From NCBI RefSeq assembly GCF_003226565.1, contig NZ_QKOE01000019.1:1-64000 (forward strand): a stretch of DNA of 64,000 bases, in the 5' to 3' direction. The stretch is from Parazoarcus communis SWub3 = DSM 12120. GTDB taxonomy: Bacteria; Pseudomonadota; Gammaproteobacteria; Burkholderiales; Rhodocyclaceae. A program made the position numbers and the translations under genes. The notes beneath the pieces were generated by a model that searched no databases, was not told the DNA's origin, and saw nothing but the letters and a program-made list of their open reading frames with translations. Positions within the stretch are counted from its first letter, which is position 1. Every line of letters starts with the position of its first letter. Below, one piece after another: positions 16,912 through 24,206 of the stretch.

Positions 16912-17391
16912 ATGGCAACGATCACAAAATCCGACAAGGACGCACGCGTGCGCCTTGGCTCGACGCCGTGGGGCAACCTCTCGGCCCTGCGGTATCACTT
17001 TTCAACCAACGCTGCCGGCGCCGTCATTGGTTCGGACACAGCCGCGGCCGTGGCGAGTGGCGACAAGATCAAGGTCGGGCTGCTGCCGGCGGGATTCCGG
17101 ATTGTGGATTCATTGATCATCATCGCCACGGCGATGTCTGCATCGGTGACCGCGAAGGTGGGTTTTGAGTACGCCGATGGCGTCGACGTCACGGCAGTCC
17201 CGCAAGACGACGACTACTTCGGTGCTGCACTGGTCATGAGCTCGGCAGCACGGCTGCGCAATGCAACCGCGAATCCGTCCGCGGTTCTGCCGAAAGAGGC
17301 CTGGCTGACCGTCACCACCGGTGGGGCCGCGAATGCGAAAGCATCGGCGGTTGAGGTCGTGGTCTTCGGCATTGCCGAAGGCGTTGAATAA
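16912..17391 (+). CDS. Capsid decoration / head-stabilising protein (putative)
   Basis: 159 residues, with AAGGAG upstream. Beta-rich, small-residue composition with repeated TxxxA patterns and no signal or TM segments. Location directly behind the major capsid gene is that of head-decoration proteins. No family motif is recognised, so the call rests on position and composition. Confidence 0.6.
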   Translation: MATITKSDKDARVRLGSTPWGNLSALRYHFSTNAAGAVIGSDTAAAVASGDKIKVGLLPAGFRIVDSLIIIATAMSASVTAKVGFEYADGVDVTAVPQDDDYFGAALVMSSAARLRNATANPSAVLPKEAWLTVTTGGAANAKASAVEVVVFGIAEGVE

Positions 17392-17410
17392 CCGCTGAGC
17401 GAATCGGGAG

Positions 17411-17434
17411 CAGGGGCCTTGTGGCCTCTGTTTT
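17411..17434 (+). terminator. Terminator-like hairpin before the RyR-domain gene
   Basis: CAGGGGCC (17411-17418) pairs with GGCCTCTG (17423-17430) with one G-T wobble across a 4-nt loop, followed by TTTT. A short rho-independent-like terminator placed between the head gene and the RyR-domain gene. Confidence 0.45.
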
Positions 17435-17446
17435 CATGGAGGGTAT

Positions 17447-18265
17447 ATGGAACGAGCACTCATCGCGCGCGTTGCGCACGAGATCAATCGCGCCTACTGC
17501 GCATCGATCGGCGACCCGTCGCAACCGGAGTGGGAAAGTGCGCCGGAATGGCAACGCGCGAGCGCACTGGCGGGTGTCGATATGCACCTTGCCAACCCCG
17601 AGGCGACGCCAGAGCAATCGCATGAATCCTGGCTTGCGCAGAAGCTTGAGGACGGCTGGAAGTATGGCCCCGTGAAGGATGCCGACAAGAAGGAACATCC
17701 CTGCTGTGTGCCTTATGCGGAGCTGCCGACCGAACAGAAATCCAAGGACTATCTCTTCCGCGCGGTTGTACACGCACTGAAGGACCTCCCCGACACTGTG
17801 CAGGTGCAACAGCCTGCGCCGACGCGCCAGTTGAGCGCAGTCCGCGCATTGCGCGACGCCGGCGCCGATATCGTGTCGATCACCTATCGCGGCCGCAAGG
17901 TCTATCGAGACCGGACCTCGATACGCGCGACCTGGCAGCCCGGCGAGACCAAGCGCGTGCCGACGCGAGACGCCGAGATCCTGTTGCGCTTCATTGAGTT
18001 CGCGGTCGCTGCCCCTGACGAAACGGAAGCGCTGCCTGAGTCGAACGAAGACGACGATGTGGCGACGCTGGTTGCCTCGCAGGCCCAGCGCGAAGACGCC
18101 GTGCGCCAGGAGCTCGAAGGCACGCTGAATCTGGTGGAGACCATGGACAAGGACGCGCTCGAAGCCTACGCGGCAAAGTACGAAGTCAGCCTGGACAAGC
18201 GTCGCGCTGTCGCAGCCCTGCGCACCGAAGTCGCTAACCTGATCGAGCAGTTCGGGGTTCGCTGA
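17447..18265 (+). CDS. RyR-domain protein
   Basis: 272 residues, ATG with GGAGGG upstream. Residues about 5-105 carry the RyR (ryanodine-receptor repeat) signature: IARVAHEINRAYC, then SWLAQKLEDGWKYGPVKDAD, HPCCVPYAELP and KSKDYLFRAVVHAL. The rest has a small beta-rich segment (ITYRGRKVYRDRTSIRATW) and an acidic, helical C-terminus. Bacterial and phage RyR domains are thought to recognise nucleotide-type ligands (family knowledge, incomplete). It sits between head-decoration and adaptor genes with a hairpin on its 5' side, and its stop overlaps the adaptor start (TGATG). Function in the phage is unknown. Confidence 0.8.
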   Translation: MERALIARVAHEINRAYCASIGDPSQPEWESAPEWQRASALAGVDMHLANPEATPEQSHESWLAQKLEDGWKYGPVKDADKKEHPCCVPYAELPTEQKSKDYLFRAVVHALKDLPDTVQVQQPAPTRQLSAVRALRDAGADIVSITYRGRKVYRDRTSIRATWQPGETKRVPTRDAEILLRFIEFAVAAPDETEALPESNEDDDVATLVASQAQREDAVRQELEGTLNLVETMDKDALEAYAAKYEVSLDKRRAVAALRTEVANLIEQFGVR

Positions 18266-18936
18266 TGACCCTCGCGGATCTGATCCGTCGAGTGCGGGTT
18301 GCCGCTGATGATCTTCGTGTGCCCTATTTGTGGCGTACCGAGAACATCACCGACTGGCTCAACGACGGTGAAGCGGAGGCCGCCATTCGAGCGCGGCTAT
18401 TGCGTGCAACGCCTTCGACCGCGTCAAGCCTGTGTGAAGTCGCGTTTTCTGCGAACGTTGCGGAGCGCGAGATGGATCCTGCGCTCTTCGAGATCAGCCA
18501 TCAGACCTGGCGACCGCTCAACGGCGCCAGGTCATCGCCGCTCCGCCTTGTCTCGCGCGAATGGATCGATGGCCATCGTCCAGACTGGCGAGACTTGGAT
18601 CCGGATGATCCGCAGTTCTTGGTCCGCGACGCCAATCTGCTGCGGCTTGTGCCCGCCCCAGGTGTTGGTGGCACGTTGCTCCTCGAGGGCTATCGACTGC
18701 CACTGCGTCAGATGGTGAATGACGACGACACGCCGGAAATTGGAGGCGTCCACCACATCCACCTTGTGCAGTGGGCGCTCTACAAAGGGTATTCAATCCC
18801 CGACACAGAAACGTACGACCCAAATCGGGCAGCTCGCGCCGAAAGCGAGTTCTCGCGCTACTTCGGGCCTCGTCCTGATGCCGATTTGCGTCACGCCGGC
18901 AGGGCTGACGAACCCCATCACAACATCGCCTGGTAG
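18265..18936 (+). CDS. Head-tail adaptor protein (DUF6682-like)
   Basis: 223 residues. Helical N-terminus (MTLADLIRRVRVAADDL...ENITDWLNDGEAEAAIRARL) and a beta-rich middle, then VHHIHLVQWALYKGY and AESEFSRYFG near the end. This is the layout of podovirus adaptor (connector) proteins that bind below the portal. One-base overlap with the RyR gene suggests translational coupling. Confidence 0.7.
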   Translation: MTLADLIRRVRVAADDLRVPYLWRTENITDWLNDGEAEAAIRARLLRATPSTASSLCEVAFSANVAEREMDPALFEISHQTWRPLNGARSSPLRLVSREWIDGHRPDWRDLDPDDPQFLVRDANLLRLVPAPGVGGTLLLEGYRLPLRQMVNDDDTPEIGGVHHIHLVQWALYKGYSIPDTETYDPNRAARAESEFSRYFGPRPDADLRHAGRADEPHHNIAW

Positions 18937-18943
18937 GTCTTCA

Positions 18944-18955
18944 CCCCCTGTAGGG
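18944..18955 (+). promoter_or_regulatory. Late-block element 2: CCCCCTGTAGGG
   Basis: Second copy of the 12-mer, in the 80-bp gap between the adaptor gene and the lysis block, 61 bp ahead of its first start codon. Shares the preceding TCA with copies 1 and 4. Probably opens transcription of the lysis genes, by analogy with the other copies. Confidence 0.6.
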
Positions 18956-19016
18956 GTCGCGGCGCTCAGGGACTGCGCGCGAGACTGCGGACATTCGATT
19001 TCAGGATCTGTCCGCC

Positions 19017-19331
19017 GTGCCCGAACACGACATCAACGTGGTGCTAGCCCGCCTATCAGGCTTATCCGAAGACGTCGGCGAGCTCAAGACCACGCTGCGC
19101 GAGATTGCCACGGCCGTGACGCGACTCGCGCTCGTTGAAGAGCGACAAAGCCAGACAAACGAGGCGCTTGGCCGTGCCTTCAAGCAGCTCGACAAAGTCG
19201 AAGGCCGCGTCGCTGCAATTGAGCGTGACATGCCCATTCAGCGCAAGACAAGCGGATGGGTGCTGTCGGGAGTGTGGACTGCCGCAGGCCTGGCCGTGCT
19301 TTTCATTGCGAAGAAAGTGGGGTTCATCTGA
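19017..19331 (+). CDS. Coiled-coil protein with C-terminal TM, putative holin
   Basis: 104 residues from GTG 19017. Heptad-like helices (about 8-75) are followed by one TM segment near the C-terminus (SGVWTAAGLAVLFIAKK). It heads the lysis cassette and overlaps the endolysin-like gene by one base (TGATG). By position it may be the holin or a regulator of it; single-TM, C-terminally anchored proteins with coiled coils are seen in some phage lysis clusters. Confidence 0.55.
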   Translation: MPEHDINVVLARLSGLSEDVGELKTTLREIATAVTRLALVEERQSQTNEALGRAFKQLDKVEGRVAAIERDMPIQRKTSGWVLSGVWTAAGLAVLFIAKKVGFI

Positions 19332-20278
19332 TGCGATTCCGATACCTGTTCATTTTCGGCGGCAGCGCCATCGTGTTGGCGGCCTTGTTTGCAACCGACC
19401 CCGATCAAGGCATTTCGACGGGCATGCTGCTGCTGGGCCTGGTCACACCACTGCTCGCGCTGGGGTTCGCACACTACGGCCGAAAAGCGACGCACGACTA
19501 CCCTGAAGCTGACGCGCGCAGGTTGTTTGCAAGAGCCAGTGAGAGTCCGACCGGGGCAGGGCTTGCGCTCGTGGCGCTGGCCATCGTGTTTTACGGGCTG
19601 GTTGGGCTTTTCGGATCGGTCGCGCACGGCCAAGTGCCCGCTGCGGCGCACCAGCACCTCTTGGGACTCCAGGCCGAGATCCGCGCCCACTTCAACGGTC
19701 ACCCGATGCCTGAGTATTTCGGCGGGCTGATCGAGCACGAGAGCTGCATCAGCCTGACACACAGTCGGTGCTGGTCCTCGAAGTCACGCCTCAAGACGGC
19801 ACGGGAGGAGGGTGCCGGCCTTGGCCAACTGACGCGAGCGTGGCGTCCGGACGGCTCACTTCGATTTGATGCGCTGGCCGAGATGCGCGATCGACATCCG
19901 GCGCTGCGGGAATTGTCGTGGCGCACGATCTACGACAGGCCGGAACTGCAGATGCGCGCCGTCGTGCTCAAGGTCCGCGATGACTACACGACGTTGCGCG
20001 TGGTCGCTGACCCGCTTGAGCGGCTGGCAATGACTGACGCAGCCTATAACGGCGGGCTTGGCGGGCTGCAGCGCGAGCGCCGGGCGTGCCAGATCAAAGA
20101 CGGCTGCGACCCGCAGCGATGGTGGGGGCACGTTGAGCATACATGCCTCAAGAGTCGCACGCCGCTCTACGGTAACCGTAGTGCCTGCGACATCAACCGC
20201 CACCACGTCGCCGACGTGATCCAGCGGCGAGCGCCGAAGTACCGCGCCCACCTCGGGAGCGCGTCATGGGAATCGTGA
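19331..20278 (+). CDS. Membrane-anchored endolysin, lytic-transglycosylase-like
   Basis: 315 residues from ATG 19331, which overlaps the preceding stop. Three hydrophobic segments occupy the first 100 residues (about 5-22, 29-46, 77-97). The rest resembles an SLT-type lysozyme domain: candidate catalytic Glu in GLIEHESC (about residue 135), GAGLGQLTRAW, and MTDAAYNGGLGGLQ. Peptidoglycan cleavage is therefore likely. Carrying three TM segments on an endolysin is unusual; the N-terminus may replace a holin or act as an anchor. The next small gene overlaps its 3' end. Confidence 0.7.
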   Translation: MRFRYLFIFGGSAIVLAALFATDPDQGISTGMLLLGLVTPLLALGFAHYGRKATHDYPEADARRLFARASESPTGAGLALVALAIVFYGLVGLFGSVAHGQVPAAAHQHLLGLQAEIRAHFNGHPMPEYFGGLIEHESCISLTHSRCWSSKSRLKTAREEGAGLGQLTRAWRPDGSLRFDALAEMRDRHPALRELSWRTIYDRPELQMRAVVLKVRDDYTTLRVVADPLERLAMTDAAYNGGLGGLQRERRACQIKDGCDPQRWWGHVEHTCLKSRTPLYGNRSACDINRHHVADVIQRRAPKYRAHLGSASWES

Positions 20279-20427
20279 TCGATATGACCGCCTATCGCGC
20301 CGCAATGCGCCCGGCTGTGTCGGACGCCTGCCGCTGGCACGCTGCAATCGAATCCATCACCCGCAGCAACATCCGGCTCGCTGCTGCGTGGCAGCGGGTA
20401 CTCATTCGCACCTGGTTCGGGGTGTGA
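20266..20427 (+). CDS. 53-residue lysis-cassette protein
   Basis: ATG 20266 with CGGGAG seven bases upstream. Encodes MGIVIDMTAYRAAMRPAVSD followed by CRWHAAIESITRSNIRLAAA and a short WQRV tail. It overlaps the end of the endolysin gene in another frame and stops one base before the Rz start. Composition (basic, tryptophan-containing amphipathic helices) is natural. Function unknown; it could modulate lysis. Confidence 0.55.
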   Translation: MGIVIDMTAYRAAMRPAVSDACRWHAAIESITRSNIRLAAAWQRVLIRTWFGV

Positions 20428-20428
20428 C

Positions 20429-20917
20429 GTGAAAGAAGCGTTGATTGTTGCTGCCTTCGCGTTCCTCGTGTGCCTCGGCTTGCTGATCGCAGAAGAGCGC
20501 GATCACGCCGAGACCAAACGCCTGCACGCCGAACAGATCGCCGACCTGGAGCGCGCCGGGCGCGAAGCCGTCGAAGAAGCACGGATCGAAGAGCAACGCA
20601 GATACACAGCACTGCAGGAGATCGCCCATGAAACCCAGACCCAACTCGATCGCGCTCGCGCTGACGCTGCTGGTGCAGCTAATGCTGGCGACAGGCTGCG
20701 CAAGCGTATCGCCCAACTCACCGCCAGTTGTCGTGCAGGCACCGGCCATCCCGGATCTGCCGCCCCAGGCCAGACAGCCGATGTCACCGCCGATCTGCTC
20801 GCCGACGTGCAGCAGCGGCTTGACGAAGCTGCGGATGCAATTGCTCGACATGCTGACGCCGCTCGGATCGCCGGCCTTGCCTGCGAAAGCGCCTACGACG
20901 CAGTGAGTGCTCAGTGA
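20429..20917 (+). CDS. Rz-like inner-membrane spanin
   Basis: 162 residues from GTG 20429. One N-terminal TM (ALIVAAFAFLVCLGLLIA) is followed by a long periplasmic coiled coil (EERDHAETKRLHAEQIADLE onward). This is the i-spanin layout; with its Rz1 partner it fuses inner and outer membranes in the last lysis step. The Rz1 gene is nested inside it in another frame. Confidence 0.88.
   Translation: MKEALIVAAFAFLVCLGLLIAEERDHAETKRLHAEQIADLERAGREAVEEARIEEQRRYTALQEIAHETQTQLDRARADAAGAANAGDRLRKRIAQLTASCRAGTGHPGSAAPGQTADVTADLLADVQQRLDEAADAIARHADAARIAGLACESAYDAVSAQ
20628..20906 (+). CDS. Rz1-like outer-membrane spanin lipoprotein (nested in Rz)
   Basis: 92 residues, wholly inside the Rz gene in a different frame. 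Signal sequence with lipobox LATGC, then a proline-rich mature part (SPNSPPVVVQAPAIPDLPPQ). These are defining traits of o-spanins. The mature lipoprotein, about 69 residues, is of normal size for the class. ATG sits after GGAGATCGCCC. Confidence 0.88.
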   Translation: MKPRPNSIALALTLLVQLMLATGCASVSPNSPPVVVQAPAIPDLPPQARQPMSPPICSPTCSSGLTKLRMQLLDMLTPLGSPALPAKAPTTQ

Positions 20918-21555
20918 TGCAGCGCCTGAACCTCACGATCCGACGCGGCGCGACCATCGCACTCCCCATCCGGGTCGAGTCGAGCGAGCTGGCGTACGCC
21001 CAGATCACTGCGATCCAGCGCACCGCCCCGGTGAGCATCACAGCCACGGCGCACGGTGTCCCGGACGGCTGGCGGGCGGCAGTGGCCAACGCGGTGGGGC
21101 TCACCGAGCTCAACGCCGAGAACAACCCACCCAAGGACGCCGAGCTGCGCCTGGTGACCCGCGTCGACGCCGACACCATCGAGTTCAACAGCGTGAATGC
21201 GGCTGGCTACCGCAAGGCGCACGTCGCCAGCACCGGGCAGCTGGTGTTCTACAAGCCGGTGGATCTGTCGCTCTACATTGGTGCGCGGATGGAGTGCAAG
21301 GATCGGGTAGGCGGCACGCGCCTGGCCCTCTTCGCTACCCCTGCGACCGTTACCGATACGACCAACGGCGCCCTGGAGCTCGATACGAGCAACGACACGC
21401 TGTGGCTGCGCCTGACCGACGAAGAGGCCGAGGCCATCGACTTCGACAAGTGCGTTTTCGACATCGAGCTGCTGCGCGCCAACGGCGACGTGGAGCCCAT
21501 CTGCACGGCAGACAGTGTGCTGACCGTGCTCCCTGAAGTTACGACAGCGGAGTGA
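20917..21555 (+). CDS. Phage structural protein, FCCH-like beta domain
   Basis: 212 residues from ATG 20917, which overlaps the Rz stop (TGATG). Contains SITATAHGVPDGWR...DADTIEFNSVNAAGYRKA, the pattern of the small beta domain (FCCH-like) found in many podovirus virion proteins, followed by more beta-rich sequence. Likely a virion component; exact role unknown. Confidence 0.6.
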   Translation: MQRLNLTIRRGATIALPIRVESSELAYAQITAIQRTAPVSITATAHGVPDGWRAAVANAVGLTELNAENNPPKDAELRLVTRVDADTIEFNSVNAAGYRKAHVASTGQLVFYKPVDLSLYIGARMECKDRVGGTRLALFATPATVTDTTNGALELDTSNDTLWLRLTDEEAEAIDFDKCVFDIELLRANGDVEPICTADSVLTVLPEVTTAE

Positions 21556-21560
21556 GAGAC

Positions 21561-22088
21561 ATGCAGACATTTATTGGAACCAAGCTGATCAAGGCCACGC
21601 CGATGACCCGCTTGGAATACAACGAGTACCGCGGCTGGACGCTGCCCGAGAACGAGAACGGCGCGGATGCCGGCTTCCTTGTGGAGTATCTGGACGGCGG
21701 GCAGGCCAACGATTCGCGGCACGTCGGCTACATCAGTTGGAGCCCGGAGGCGGTGTTCGAGCGTGCGTATCGACCCACCAACGGCATGACCTTCGGCCTC
21801 GCGATCGAGGCGCTCAAGGCCGGCAAGAAAGTGGCACGTGCCGGGTGGAACGGCAAGGGCATGTGGCTGCGCTTGCTTGACCCTTACGCGCCACACCCGG
21901 ACATGCTTGCGGGTCGTTGCGACGGTGTGCGAACCAACCCGTATTTCAAGGCGGCAGACAATAACACTGAGGCCAAGGGAACGATGCTGTCGTGGATTGG
22001 CATGAAGACGGCGGACAACATGTTTGTACCCTGGCTTGCAAGCCAGACCGACATGCTGTCAGAAGACTGGGCTGTGGTGGAGGGCTGA
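21561..22088 (+). CDS. gp49/Sf6-gp66 domain fused to DUF2829 (Tad2-like anti-Thoeris)
   Basis: 175 residues from ATG 21561, with GGAG eight bases upstream. Residues 1-72 match the N4 gp49/Sf6 gp66 family (TFIGTKLIKATPMTRLEYNE, GFLVEYLDGG, GYISWSPEAVFERAYR). Residues 75-175 match DUF2829: MTFGLAIEALKAGKKVARAG, WNGKGMWLRLL, then GMKTADNMFVPWLASQTDML and EDWAVVEG. DUF2829 proteins include Tad2, which sequesters the cyclic-ADP-ribose-type signal of Thoeris defence. This protein may therefore protect the phage from a host NAD-based abortive system. The fused N-terminal domain has no known function. Confidence 0.82.
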   Translation: MQTFIGTKLIKATPMTRLEYNEYRGWTLPENENGADAGFLVEYLDGGQANDSRHVGYISWSPEAVFERAYRPTNGMTFGLAIEALKAGKKVARAGWNGKGMWLRLLDPYAPHPDMLAGRCDGVRTNPYFKAADNNTEAKGTMLSWIGMKTADNMFVPWLASQTDMLSEDWAVVEG

Positions 22089-22090
22089 CC

Positions 22091-22309
22091 ATGTACGACG
22101 TAGTCATCACATTCAACGACGGCCGGCAGCGCTACTACGAGGGCGAGCGCGTGGCCGCGAGCAACTTCGAAGCTGAGGCCCTGAGCAACTTTGTCAGCTA
22201 TGGCTGGTTGAAAGCCCCCGGAGCGGCCGGCGCCCCCATCCCGACCGGCGTCGCTGTGACGCTGGACATCCAAGACGGCCAGCTCGGCCACGACAGCGAG
22301 GTACTCTGA
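22091..22309 (+). CDS. Hypothetical small phage protein
   Basis: 72 residues from ATG 22091. Compact alpha/beta composition (MYDVVITFNDGRQRYYEGER start). Two bases separate it from the Tad2-like gene and one base from the next start, so it is part of the same tight block. No family recognised. Confidence 0.65.
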   Translation: MYDVVITFNDGRQRYYEGERVAASNFEAEALSNFVSYGWLKAPGAAGAPIPTGVAVTLDIQDGQLGHDSEVL

Positions 22310-22310
22310 C

Positions 22311-22685
22311 ATGGCCAAGAAAGCCGACAACGCATTCTACGACGCAGCGCTGGGCTGGCTGCGCGACAACACCATCCGCATGGCTGCCTGCTCGGCCGAG
22401 CCCGCGAACTACGCAGGCATCGCCGCGGTGAAGCTGGCTGAAGCGACCCTGGCCTCCGGCGACTTCACCATCGCCAACGGCGACACCTCGGGCCGCAAGG
22501 TCACCATCGCGGCCAAGTCGGGCGTCACGATCGACACCTCCGGCACCGCGAACCACATCGTGCTGCACAACAACAGCGCGATCCTAAGCTACGTCACCAC
22601 CTGCTCGAACCTCGTGCTGACGGCCGGCGCCGGCAACACGGTGAACTTCCCCAGTTGGAAGGTCGAGATTAACGCTCCGACCTGA
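22311..22685 (+). CDS. Hypothetical virion protein, beta-rich
   Basis: 124 residues. Pattern NAFYDAALGWLRDNTIRMAA then alternating T/V/A beta-strands (SGDFTIANGDTSGRKVTIAA). Such short beta-rich proteins are common among podovirus tail or capsid accessory proteins. It follows the 72-residue gene with one intervening base. Function inferred from context only. Confidence 0.65.
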   Translation: MAKKADNAFYDAALGWLRDNTIRMAACSAEPANYAGIAAVKLAEATLASGDFTIANGDTSGRKVTIAAKSGVTIDTSGTANHIVLHNNSAILSYVTTCSNLVLTAGAGNTVNFPSWKVEINAPT

Positions 22686-22687
22686 TC

Positions 22688-22999
22688 ATGCGGATCCATT
22701 TGAACTGCTGGCTCGTCGCGCTGTGGTTCTGGGGCGCAAGTCGCTTTCGAGCGGCGATCTGGACCCGGCGCAGCTTGCACTTCGGCGGGCTGATCCCACA
22801 CGCGGGGACGGCCCAGCGGTTCGGGTGGCGTCGCTTCATGGCGCTTGAGTATGTGCCGCCGCACAAGCAGCTCTGGACTGTGCGCAACTGGCTGCTGCTC
22901 TTTGATGGGGCGTACCGCGTGTGGGAGTTTCGAGCAGTGCGCTGCAGGCGGTTCAGCACAGCAGCCGAAGCGATGGCGTTCATGAAAGGAGGGCGGTGA
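22688..22999 (+). CDS. Hypothetical basic phage protein
   Basis: 103 residues, rich in Trp and Arg (for example NCWLVALWFWGASRFRAAIW at 6-25). The hydrophobic N-terminal stretch could associate with a membrane. Two bases from the preceding stop; the next gene starts one base after its stop. Function unknown. Confidence 0.6.
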   Translation: MRIHLNCWLVALWFWGASRFRAAIWTRRSLHFGGLIPHAGTAQRFGWRRFMALEYVPPHKQLWTVRNWLLLFDGAYRVWEFRAVRCRRFSTAAEAMAFMKGGR

Positions 23000-23000
23000 C

Positions 23001-23417
23001 GTGGTGCAACTTGCGCTCTACAAGGGCCGCGGCAGCCTCGGCAACGCGCTGATCCGGTGGTGGACCAAGTCCGAGTATAGCCACTGCGAGGTGGTTGCTC
23101 TCAGTCAGTACGGGTATTCGTCGAGTATCCGCGACGGTGGAGTACGAATGAAGAGGATCGACTGGAATCCAGAGCATTGGGACTTCATCGAGCTGCCCTG
23201 GGCCGACATAGGTTGCGTTACCGAGCTTTACGTGAAGACCGCCGGAGAGCCCTACGGCTACTGGGATCTGCTGACGCGCCAGATATTCAACCGCCCCGGC
23301 GACGCCCCAGGCTGGTTCTGCAGCGAGTGGTGTGCCGCCGCGCTGGGGTTCGCCAGCCCGCAGATTTACTCGCCCGCGTTACTCGCGCAGGCCTGCCGAA
23401 TGAGGAACGCAGAATGA
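23001..23417 (+). CDS. Permuted papain-like (NlpC/P60, YiiX-type) peptidase
   Basis: 138 residues from GTG 23001, with AAGGAGGG eight bases upstream. N-terminal LYKGRGSLGNALIRWWTKSE then YSHCEVV supplies the histidine, and WFCSEWCAAALG supplies the nucleophilic cysteine. His before Cys is the permuted order of YiiX/LRAT-like NlpC/P60 enzymes, which act on peptide or acyl bonds. It may trim cell-wall peptides during entry or modify another target. ATGA overlap with the next gene. Confidence 0.7.
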   Translation: MVQLALYKGRGSLGNALIRWWTKSEYSHCEVVALSQYGYSSSIRDGGVRMKRIDWNPEHWDFIELPWADIGCVTELYVKTAGEPYGYWDLLTRQIFNRPGDAPGWFCSEWCAAALGFASPQIYSPALLAQACRMRNAE

Positions 23418-23824
23418 CACACGACGAGATCCGAGCGGCCATCGCCGCCGACGAAGTGTTGCAGGCCCTGGTGCCCGACACAGCAGCACTTGCCGACGCT
23501 TTGTCGGCAGGCCGCACACGGTTCGTACATACCGAGATCGGCGTCGGTACGATCATCGAAGTGCTCGGGCTGAGCTCCGCGAACGCAGTGCTCGATGTGA
23601 TCTACAGCGCCCAGGATTACCGGCACGTCAAGCCGCTGCTCGATCAAGGGCGTTTGCGGCTGGACAGCGCGTTCGTTCGAGCCACGCTTCAGGCGATGGT
23701 GCCGGCGCTGCTCACTCAGGGGCAGTGCGACGCTCTGCTGGCCCGAGCGCAGGCACCTGACCCCATCAGTGAGTTCGATGTGCGCTGTGCGATCTTCAAC
23801 GATGACGGCACGCTGAGGGTATAA
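23414..23824 (+). CDS. Hypothetical helical phage protein
   Basis: 136 residues from ATG 23414, overlapping the peptidase stop. All-helical soluble composition (THDEIRAAIAADEVLQALVP, ALLTQGQCDALLARAQAPD). Resembles small tail-region proteins of many phages, but no named family is certain. Two bases before the next gene. Confidence 0.65.
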   Translation: MTHDEIRAAIAADEVLQALVPDTAALADALSAGRTRFVHTEIGVGTIIEVLGLSSANAVLDVIYSAQDYRHVKPLLDQGRLRLDSAFVRATLQAMVPALLTQGQCDALLARAQAPDPISEFDVRCAIFNDDGTLRV

Positions 23825-23826
23825 CG

Positions 23827-24204
23827 ATGGCGCTCACAAAATCCAAAGCAACAATCGTCGCCAGCGCAAGCAACGCTGCTGGTGCAACAACCCGCGGCAC
23901 GCTGAACGTCAACGACAAGTACGGCGGCATCGTGACGATGAAGATCACGAACGGGGGCACAGGGCCGACGGTGCAGTGCGAAGGGCGCGTTATGGTCTCG
24001 CACGAGGACACTCTGCCGACTGCCGGGGCTGCAGGCGCCGACTGGAAGACGATTTGGCGGTTTGGCGGCGGTGTAATAGCAAACCAACCCACCGAGCAGA
24101 GTTACACGTTCGGTCCTGAAGTCCGGCATGTCCAGATCGAGTTCACCGGCAATACAGGCCAGGCCGTGACCGTCGAGGCTGTTGCGTCGCTCTATGCGGT
24201 GTAA
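23827..24204 (+). CDS. Small virion protein, beta-rich
   Basis: 125 residues. Pattern SKATIVASASNAAGATTRGT then GGIVTMKITNGGTGPTVQCE and EVRHVQIEFTGNTGQAVTVE: an all-beta jelly-roll-like structural protein. Directly precedes the fibre gene (two bases apart), so probably a tail or fibre-associated protein. Confidence 0.65.
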   Translation: MALTKSKATIVASASNAAGATTRGTLNVNDKYGGIVTMKITNGGTGPTVQCEGRVMVSHEDTLPTAGAAGADWKTIWRFGGGVIANQPTEQSYTFGPEVRHVQIEFTGNTGQAVTVEAVASLYAV

Positions 24205-24206
24205 GC

